DNA of 11,848 bases, taken from NCBI GenBank assembly GCA_030590605.1, contig JAUUYB010000023.1, positions 1-11,848 on the forward strand, written 5' to 3'. This document shows, in pieces, positions 6,252 through 11,848 of the stretch; the first letter of the stretch is position 1, and the number at the start of each line of letters is the position of its first letter. Source of the DNA: Candidatus Woesearchaeota archaeon (GTDB lineage: Archaea > Nanobdellota > Nanobdellia > Woesearchaeales > JAUUYB01). The translations under genes were made by a program, and so were the position numbers. The notes under the pieces are model-generated. The model ran no database searches, was not told the DNA's origin, and saw only the letters and a list, made by a program, of their open reading frames with translations.

Positions 6252-8930
6252 TTACTCTTTTTCCGGTTCTTCTTCATCTAATCCTGGAAGCGAATTCCCT
6301 GATTGTTCAAGAGCCCTCTTAACCTGCTCACGCGAGAAATTCTTTAGAAGCGTCCGAGCAATATCCTTATCATCTTTCTCCTGGAATCTCATGATCTTGA
6401 AAAGGTTAACTATTATGAGTTCTCTTTCTTCATCTTTCATCTCATGGATCTCGCTCTCTTCGTTCTTAACCTCTTGTTTCATCTTGACGACATTAAGCTT
6501 GTTAAGCATCTTGATTATCTCTTCACGTTTCGTGTATCCGAAATAGGATAACAGGCCAAGAACAATAGACAAGAAAGAGAGGATGATGATCAGTTTTAGA
6601 AGACTATATGACTTTTTTGGGACATATTCCACTTCGACAGCTATTGAGGTCGTCTTCGATCTACCAAGACCAGTGAATGTGATCGTCGCTTGGCCTGTGA
6701 CATTCGTGCCTGAAGGAATGGTGTTCATGAATGTCAGATTTCTCTCCTCATTCGGGTTCAGAGTGATCCTTGATTCGAAATCGAAATATTCCTGGAAATT
6801 ATCCATTGAGACATCGATAGTCAAGTCCTGGTCAAGATTATTCTTCAGCAACACAGAAGTGTGCTGATCAGTCGAATTAACCATGCTCTGACCTGAAATC
6901 ACTGTCAAGGGTTCAGATGAGAACCGGGTGAAGAACGGAGAGATCGGGAAGGTGAACTGTGCATCACCACTCTTGCAAGTCACTGTCCCCCTGTAGACCT
7001 CTTCTTTTGAAACCGCTCTTGAAAATGATACTGGGAATGATGCAGTCTCACTGGAAATCTTGAATGATCCCGGTGTGCTTATCTCTGATGAGTCCCACGC
7101 TACATCACAGATGAACTCATGGGCAGATTTTGTCGCTGTGAGTTGCAGGTCTCCATTCATACCGAAAACATAGAGGGATTCTGTAACTGTTATGTTCAGA
7201 TTAGGGAAATCACTCACGATAACAGGAATCTTTCCGATCTGTTTATCCTTATTCGTAATGGTCAGGTAGCCGTAGATGGTGCCTGAAGGGTTTCCTGATT
7301 TTCTTATCTTGACCTTACGGTATGAATATGAGGATATCTCGCTCTTCTTGTCCAGCGAAAGGACTTCTTCAAGATTATCACTGAAAATATAATCCACATC
7401 ATCAAGATTGAATGTGGTAGGGTTGAAGATGTCTATAGTGGTAAGCGCTTCCCGTACTAATAGGACTCTTGGTACTGCAGTCACGAGAGGATGAGCGTTC
7501 CTTCGCAGGATCGAAAACAAAGCCGCCTGGTTGACGGTATCATTCACATCAACCTCTTCCTCATTTTCAGAAGCCCAATCCTCAGCATCCTCTATCTGTT
7601 CTGATGATCGATTGAATCCGTACTTCGTGAGAGCCAGACCTCCAATCGCTGTCGGAACCACCTTATCGGTAACATTGCCGTCTCCCCAGGAACCTTCATT
7701 GTTCTGGTGGTAGGTCACCCAATCGACGATCTCATCCATCCAATCTTCGTCTTTGTGTGATGATTCCATCACATACAGGAATAGGGAAGTGTCGATAGGA
7801 TCGTCCTGATCGCCAAGATAGTAGCCTACAAGAGTGTTGTTCCTCATCTCATTCTCTAGATAATATTTAGCCTGGTCTATCTGTTCTTCAGGGATGTCTA
7901 GCATGGTGTTCCAAAGGGTCGTCCGTAAATCGCAGGGTTCTCCGCGTTTGTTCCTGCTCCAGCAAGCCCCAGGGATATCATAAGAAAGGTTGTCTCCCTG
8001 GTAGTTGATGAGAGTTTCTCCCTGCTGGTCGAGAATCTTCGCCTTGATGTTCTCATCGCTGATCACGATCAGTTCTTTTCCAGTGACAGCCTTGAAAGAA
8101 TAATCTGTCCATGTATCATTTTCGAGCGTGAAATTGGTGTCTATGATCTCTCCTTCATATCCTACAAGAGACACAGTCGTAAATGGCACGTTCGGAAAGA
8201 TACTTACTTTCCATGTATTCTCCTGTTCGTAAAAGAGATGCATCTCTTTCATGAAATTCTCGCCGTCGTTTAAGACCCTATAATAGTCAGTGTAATTACT
8301 GATGGTAAGCAGCCCGAGAATATTTGCTGTCTGCTGCATATCACAGGGAGATTTGGGCCAGCATTTCTCGTCATCATCACGATTAAGTTTCAACCACTTC
8401 ATGCCATTCTCTATCTCATAATCGAAAATCTCGGAGTAGAAAGATAATCCCCAGATACCATAAGCGGTCTTGAGTGAGTCTCTCCAACCTCCATCACTGT
8501 ATTGGTTCTCGAGCAGATGGTCAAGAACTTTTGTCAGCTTGTTCACCCTTACATTCTTAGTCAGCCTGTAATTCTCTCCATCAATAGTATATTCTGATTG
8601 GACCATCATATCTCTGCAGGTGAAGTCTTTCAGGTTGTAATCTGAGATGTAGCAGTTCTGATCAGGAGTCCACTTGTAATTGTTGAGGTCTACGAAATTA
8701 TTGTTGTCAAGGCATAGCAAAGAAGTCTTTATCGGATAGTCGCCTTCAGTACACGCAAGGACATATACGTCTTCTACACTCAGAAATTCTGGAATCGTGT
8801 AATCCGAAATTATGTATCCGTCAACAGGTCGTATGAAATGGATCCCTTCTTCATAGTCAGGTTCCTGGGCGTAAACAGGGAAAGCGAGGGCTAGCAAGAT
8901 CAATATGGCGAGTTGTTGTCCTCTTTTCAT
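6252..8930 (-). CDS. Surface protein with prenyltransferase/terpene-cyclase-like toroid, one membrane helix and cytosolic tail, 892 aa
   Basis: A signal peptide covers residues 1-22 (M-K-R-G-Q-Q, hydrophobic core, V-Y-A before Q). Residues about 130-255 and 335-480 carry repeats of the alpha/alpha-toroid superfamily (prenyltransferase/squalene cyclase fold): Q-Y-S-D-G-G-W near 140 and Q-N-N-E-G-S-W-G-D-G near 408, each followed by a helix ending G-L-x-x. A beta domain (about 250-320) is inserted between them. Two cysteine motifs, C-W-P-K-S-P-C-D near 187 and C-W-x7-P-C-D near 321, look like disulfide-bonded repeat variants. The DxDD and thioester GCGEQ motifs are absent, so I expect a binding scaffold, not a cyclase. 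Residues 490-770 are beta-sandwich domains, then a membrane helix at about 777-799 and a 90-residue charged cytosolic tail with a short helical unit (I-A-R-T-L-L-K-N-F-S-R-E-Q-V-K-R-A-L). I prefer the ATG at 8930 to one at 8951: the signal peptide starts there and a TATA box lies 25 bp upstream. Confidence 0.78.
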   Translation of the reverse strand: MKRGQQLAILILLALAFPVYAQEPDYEEGIHFIRPVDGYIISDYTIPEFLSVEDVYVLACTEGDYPIKTSLLCLDNNNFVDLNNYKWTPDQNCYISDYNLKDFTCRDMMVQSEYTIDGENYRLTKNVRVNKLTKVLDHLLENQYSDGGWRDSLKTAYGIWGLSFYSEIFDYEIENGMKWLKLNRDDDEKCWPKSPCDMQQTANILGLLTISNYTDYYRVLNDGENFMKEMHLFYEQENTWKVSIFPNVPFTTVSLVGYEGEIIDTNFTLENDTWTDYSFKAVTGKELIVISDENIKAKILDQQGETLINYQGDNLSYDIPGACWSRNKRGEPCDLRTTLWNTMLDIPEEQIDQAKYYLENEMRNNTLVGYYLGDQDDPIDTSLFLYVMESSHKDEDWMDEIVDWVTYHQNNEGSWGDGNVTDKVVPTAIGGLALTKYGFNRSSEQIEDAEDWASENEEEVDVNDTVNQAALFSILRRNAHPLVTAVPRVLLVREALTTIDIFNPTTFNLDDVDYIFSDNLEEVLSLDKKSEISSYSYRKVKIRKSGNPSGTIYGYLTITNKDKQIGKIPVIVSDFPNLNITVTESLYVFGMNGDLQLTATKSAHEFICDVAWDSSEISTPGSFKISSETASFPVSFSRAVSKEEVYRGTVTCKSGDAQFTFPISPFFTRFSSEPLTVISGQSMVNSTDQHTSVLLKNNLDQDLTIDVSMDNFQEYFDFESRITLNPNEERNLTFMNTIPSGTNVTGQATITFTGLGRSKTTSIAVEVEYVPKKSYSLLKLIIILSFLSIVLGLLSYFGYTKREEIIKMLNKLNVVKMKQEVKNEESEIHEMKDEERELIIVNLFKIMRFQEKDDKDIARTLLKNFSREQVKRALEQSGNSLPGLDEEEPEKE

Positions 8931-8953
8931 GTGATACCCCTTTTTTGTCATGT

Positions 8954-8962
8954 AAATATAAA
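8954..8962 (-). promoter_or_regulatory. Internal TATA box before the toroid-containing surface gene
   Basis: TTTATATTT on the minus strand is centred about 25 bp before the ATG at 8930 and would start transcription within a few bases of it, giving a leaderless mRNA. It lies between the stop of the upstream gene (8966-8968) and this ATG, so the gene can be expressed by itself as well as by read-through. AAGGGG about 9 nt before the ATG could instead serve as a Shine-Dalgarno sequence on a read-through transcript. Confidence 0.42.
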
Positions 8963-8965
8963 TAG

Positions 8966-11404
8966 TTATTGAATTTGTTGAATCTCCTGTATAATATTAT
9001 GGAAGTTGTCGATCTGGCCGAAATATTTTGGTTTTATAGTATCATCGAGACCATTATAGATCTGTGTCGCCTGGTTGAACATGTCGATAAATCCAGTAAA
9101 TGAGTCATCATCGAAATTTGAGGCAAGATCTGATGCGGATCTATCGAGCTGGGTCAACATCAATGATAAGTTATGTTCTTCTAATTGTCCATGGAGATAC
9201 TGCATGATCTGGGAGAGCTCGCTTTTCTTTTCCGGATCGAGCTGTTTATGCCTCCCCAAAATCCTTGGATACACTGAAAACGCTTTAGTAGGTTCCCCTT
9301 TCTCGAGATGATCAAGCGCCTTGTTGATGTCGACAGCCAGCGCAGAAACGTGCTTCTTTCGTTTCCTTCCCCCGCTTGTCAAGACATATCCTCCTATGAG
9401 TGCGACTATGATGATCACAAGTATCACAAGGTGAGATACATCAGCGGCTGCTGTCAGATCAGAGATCGCGAATCCTGTGGGAGTATCGCTACCTCCTAAA
9501 ATCGGAGCGATTATCATGGTCTTGATCCCTTTTGCCATCTGAAGATCTATCTCTGCCTTGAAAAAATATTCTATCTGGTCTCCGCTCAATTCATAGAAGT
9601 TGTCGTCCACTTTGGCAGCCTGTGAAATGAATTCGACTCCTGTGAATGTGAGTCCATCATCTATATAGATGACAATCTTCTCAGGAATGATCTCTCCAAA
9701 AGAGGAGATCGTCTCAGATATTGCAGAATAGGTCTCTTCAGAACCTGACATCCTTATCACAGTCACATGATTCAGCGTCTTTTTCACGATGAAATCTTCC
9801 TGAGCAGATTTCTGGAACTTCGTGTCTCTCTTTTCTGCTATCTCTCCTGATGCTGTCTTGTAATCTGCATACAAATCCTCGAATCCTGTGACCGGCAAGT
9901 ATACTGCATGGTCTTCGCTATTCCCGATCTCGACAGATTTTGGGAGTTCATTCCTAAGGACATCGATCCTATCCCTAATCGACTCTTTCATAGCCTGTAC
10001 TTCTTCTTCATCTGCTCCATCGTTCAGGAGCTCGTTGTATTTCGCATTCAGGCCGGTCAGTTCTTGCTCTGCAGCTTTCAGGATCCCTAGAAAATTGAAT
10101 CTGGTGATGATTGATTCGTCATTCAAGATATTGACGTTCTTTTTTGCTTGTTCTATCTCAGATAACATCCCCTGTATGAGAGAGTCGTCATCGATCTTAG
10201 TGTAGACCATGAATGCACGCTCATCTGAAGAGTAGGTCTCTCCATCGTATATACAGTCTATCCTTGCATCGTAGTTTCCAGGAGGGGCATCAGTTATGGT
10301 CAAGACCTGTTCCCCATCTTCTGCATTCCCTGCAACCTTCCATCCCTCTCCGCTTGAGTAAAGCACCTGACAGCTATCGAAACTGCCATTGACATATACC
10401 TTGATGTTTACATGTTTGTTCTCCACTCTTTCATCCGGGAGCGGACTAAGGATATCCAGTTCGTATTCATCCAGCTTAAGAATCTCTTTTGTATCGTCTT
10501 TCTCTAAGGTCACAGTGATTGAGATGTTCTCATAGTCGAGATCTACTACTTTTGAAGTGCTCTTGTATCCTTTTTTTGAGAATTCGAGAAGATATATCTC
10601 AGGAGCGAGAATAAGCCTGCGTACGCCATCAGTCCCTGTCACCTCAGTCTCATTATAGAAATATTCGCTGTCAGTATCAATTGTCATAGTCGTGAAGAGG
10701 ACGAGAGGTAATCTTTCTCCTGCACTATCCACGGTAGTGATATTGAGCAAGTACTTGGTCAGGTTTCCTGTATCATCCTGTGTGGTCGCAACTGTCTCTT
10801 CTGATTCTTGGAGCGTGAATGTATCTTGGAATGTGGTGAAGTAATCGAAATAGGTAAGATTCGCGGCTATCGTGTAATCTCCCGGGCTTAGCACGGTCCT
10901 GAATTCATCTGTTGCCAGAGACGCAGGGTGATAAGAGAAATCATCATCAGTTCCGTCTACCTTGATATCTACAGCAGAACCAAGAGGTGCGTCAATCCTG
11001 AAAACCACTACGTTCCCTGATGAGTATTCAGAATGGTCTATGGAGATAGCGAACTGCGGCCGTTCATTCACACGTACGATGCTTATAGGTGATTCCTCGA
11101 GAAGAGTCCCTCCATCATAGACCTGTGCCTTTAAGTGGTATATCCCATAATCCAGGTTCCTAAATGTCGCATATGCATTCATCGATTCGAGCTCACTTAC
11201 GTCAGAAAAACCAATATCTCCAGAGATCAGAATCTTATAAGTCGAGAAGTTCCCGGGATAGTCAGTCCAACCGACAAGGATATCAGTATTAGTAGTATTT
11301 GTCCCCGGGCTAGGTGATATGATCATAACCTCAGAGAATACAGCAGGTAAGACAGCAAGAGCTATAAATATGGCTAGTGCATACGCTCCACTACGTCTTA
11401 TAAT
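8966..11404 (-). CDS. Multidomain surface protein with cytosolic helical (TPR-like) tail, apparent AUU start, 812 aa
   Basis: The product is another type I membrane protein. Residues about 25-115 look fibronectin/Ig-like (V-G-W-T-D-Y-P-G-N-F-S). At about 225-310 is a carboxypeptidase-regulatory/PEGA-like unit (L-A-P-E-I-Y-L-L-E-F-S-K-K-G-Y). A further beta domain with one cysteine pair (S-C-Q-V-L, D-C-I-Y) ends near 400. An extracellular helical stretch covers about 405-490, and a membrane-proximal domain with G-E-I-I-P-E-K-I-V about 530-640. The membrane helix is at 655-676, then R-K-R-K-K. The 136-residue cytosolic tail is helical and TPR-like (D-H-L-E-K-G-E-P-T-K-A-F). The first in-frame ATG is at 11326, which would remove the signal peptide. 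Upstream codons read I-I-R-R-S-G-A-Y-A-L-A-I-F-I-A-L-A-V-L, a clear signal peptide, preceded by TAG TAG. No ATG, GTG or TTG lies between, so initiation at ATT (11402-11404), after GGGTGG, is inferred. No enzyme motif is seen. Confidence 0.76.
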   Translation of the reverse strand: MIRRSGAYALAIFIALAVLPAVFSEVMIISPSPGTNTTNTDILVGWTDYPGNFSTYKILISGDIGFSDVSELESMNAYATFRNLDYGIYHLKAQVYDGGTLLEESPISIVRVNERPQFAISIDHSEYSSGNVVVFRIDAPLGSAVDIKVDGTDDDFSYHPASLATDEFRTVLSPGDYTIAANLTYFDYFTTFQDTFTLQESEETVATTQDDTGNLTKYLLNITTVDSAGERLPLVLFTTMTIDTDSEYFYNETEVTGTDGVRRLILAPEIYLLEFSKKGYKSTSKVVDLDYENISITVTLEKDDTKEILKLDEYELDILSPLPDERVENKHVNIKVYVNGSFDSCQVLYSSGEGWKVAGNAEDGEQVLTITDAPPGNYDARIDCIYDGETYSSDERAFMVYTKIDDDSLIQGMLSEIEQAKKNVNILNDESIITRFNFLGILKAAEQELTGLNAKYNELLNDGADEEEVQAMKESIRDRIDVLRNELPKSVEIGNSEDHAVYLPVTGFEDLYADYKTASGEIAEKRDTKFQKSAQEDFIVKKTLNHVTVIRMSGSEETYSAISETISSFGEIIPEKIVIYIDDGLTFTGVEFISQAAKVDDNFYELSGDQIEYFFKAEIDLQMAKGIKTMIIAPILGGSDTPTGFAISDLTAAADVSHLVILVIIIVALIGGYVLTSGGRKRKKHVSALAVDINKALDHLEKGEPTKAFSVYPRILGRHKQLDPEKKSELSQIMQYLHGQLEEHNLSLMLTQLDRSASDLASNFDDDSFTGFIDMFNQATQIYNGLDDTIKPKYFGQIDNFHNIIQEIQQIQ

Positions 11405-11408
11405 GGTT

Positions 11409-11414
11409 CCACCC
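11409..11414 (-). promoter_or_regulatory. Shine-Dalgarno-like GGGTGG supporting an AUU start
   Basis: GGGTGG ends 4 nt before the ATT at 11402-11404 and pairs with the CCUCC-containing 16S rRNA tail expected in archaea. It decides in favour of ATT (or the next codon, ATA) over the ATG at 11326. Confidence 0.45.
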
Positions 11415-11444
11415 TACTAGTTTTAGTCAAATATCAGGATTTGA

Positions 11445-11459
11445 TGTTTTTAAGTTTTT
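11445..11459 (-). promoter_or_regulatory. TATA/BRE promoter of the minus-strand surface operon
   Basis: The minus strand reads CGAAAAACTTAAAAAC, a BRE-like purine block followed by an A/T box. Normal spacing starts the mRNA near 11425, leaving a leader of about 20 nt that holds the GGGTGG ribosome-binding site. Confidence 0.38.
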
Positions 11460-11513
11460 CGTCGAGAATAAGCTGATAGTTTAGGAAATCATAATATGTT
11501 TTCATAGCTGTTA

Positions 11514-11530
11514 CGAAATCATTAAATATT
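11514..11530 (+). promoter_or_regulatory. TATA/BRE promoter of the HTH-CBS regulator
   Basis: CGAAATC followed by ATTAAATATT (11521-11530) is centred 25 bp before the GTG at 11551, so a leaderless mRNA is predicted. It is divergent from the surface-operon promoter about 60 bp away, so the regulator could control both (inference). Confidence 0.42.
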
Positions 11531-11550
11531 CTTATCGGAATTCATGGTCT

Positions 11551-11848
11551 GTGATACGAGAAATCCGAGACATCAAACGGCTTAGGAAACGTATAGGGCT
11601 CACCCAGGCAGACCTTGCCCAGCGTGCAGGAGTCTCCCAATCACTTATCGCCAAGATAGAGGCTGGCACTATGGATCCGACATATTCAAATGCCATGCGG
11701 ATCTTTGATGCTTTGATGCAGTTTTCCAAAAAAGAGGAAGTCAAAGCAAATGAAGTCATGCAAAAGAAGATCATAAGCGTGACCCCTGACCAGGATATCA
11801 TCAAAGGGATAGCTCACATGAAGAAATACGGTATCAGCCAGATACCTG
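11551..11848 (+). CDS. HTH-XRE transcriptional regulator with CBS domain, N-terminal part
   Basis: About 99 residues are visible; the gene runs off the window. Residues 1-60 are an XRE-type helix-turn-helix domain: I-R-R/K-x-R-K-R-I-G-L-T-Q-A-D-L-A, then Q-R-A-G-V-S-Q-S-L-I-A-K-I-E-A-G, and D-P-T-Y-S-N-A. From about residue 72, A-N-E-V-M-Q-K-K-I-I-S-V-T-P-D-Q-D-I begins a CBS domain, continuing to K-K-Y-G-I-S-Q-I-P at the edge. This order is that of the archaeal predicted regulators with C-terminal CBS domains (COG3620 type). CBS pairs usually bind adenine nucleotides, SAM or similar ligands, so it may couple transcription to cell state. The GTG start is supported by the start of the HTH domain and by a TATA box 25 bp upstream. 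The open frame on the other strand over this region is a shadow. Confidence 0.85.
   Translation, partial: MIREIRDIKRLRKRIGLTQADLAQRAGVSQSLIAKIEAGTMDPTYSNAMRIFDALMQFSKKEEVKANEVMQKKIISVTPDQDIIKGIAHMKKYGISQIP

Noticed and set aside
11532..11804. 90-residue open frame on the minus strand.
   Set aside because: It lies opposite a clear HTH-XRE/CBS coding sequence and has no recognisable domain.
1..11848. CRISPR arrays, insertion sequences, integrases or toxin-antitoxin pairs.
   Set aside because: No regularly spaced repeats, transposase motifs or terminal inverted repeats with target duplications were found by reading.

Overview
This window looks like chromosomal DNA of an archaeon, most likely an uncultured DPANN-type lineage (inference). 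The support is archaeal TATA/BRE-like boxes about 25 nt before starts, apparent leaderless starts, short poly-T terminators, a DUF1931 histone-fold protein, an HTH-XRE/CBS regulator of archaeal type, and large single-pass surface proteins rich in N-X-S/T sequons with no bacterial wall-sorting signals. No IS element, integrase, CRISPR array, rRNA or canonical tRNA was seen.

Layout. 1-114 (+) is the tail of a DUF1931 histone-like gene. It converges, with a 4-bp stop overlap, on a two-gene minus-strand unit (1383-111): a coiled-coil plus proline-rich cytoplasmic protein followed by a coiled-coil protein. The 448-bp gap 1384-1831 is the most unusual stretch. It holds what looks like an independent structured RNA gene on the minus strand (about 1777-1532), with nested long-range helices enclosing four hairpins, a TATA box before it and a T6 run after it. 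The TATA box and hairpin-rich leader of the proline-rich gene follow. A second, bidirectionally placed TATA box at 1804-1812 could serve both the RNA and the plus-strand operon.

1832-6030 (+) is a two-gene operon with a GTGA overlap. The first protein has DUF11-like extracellular repeats, one membrane helix and a cytoplasmic coiled coil of about 210 residues. The second is membrane-anchored, with a cell-wall-binding-repeat-2-like ectodomain followed by CARDB-like beta domains. Converging on it from the other strand (11404-6021) are three genes: a beta-sandwich/helical surface protein with a cytoplasmic helical tail, which apparently starts at AUU; a surface protein with a terpene-cyclase-like alpha/alpha toroid; and a 76-residue two-helix membrane protein coupled to it with no spacer. 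A divergent HTH-XRE/CBS regulator starts at 11551 and runs off the window.

Taken together, 1832-11404 encodes four large secreted, C-terminally membrane-anchored proteins, three with substantial cytosolic tails. I infer a cell-surface assembly or envelope-to-cytoplasm linkage module, possibly adhesive or S-layer-associated. The proline-rich/coiled-coil pair might act on its inner side, but no catalytic site identifies a function.
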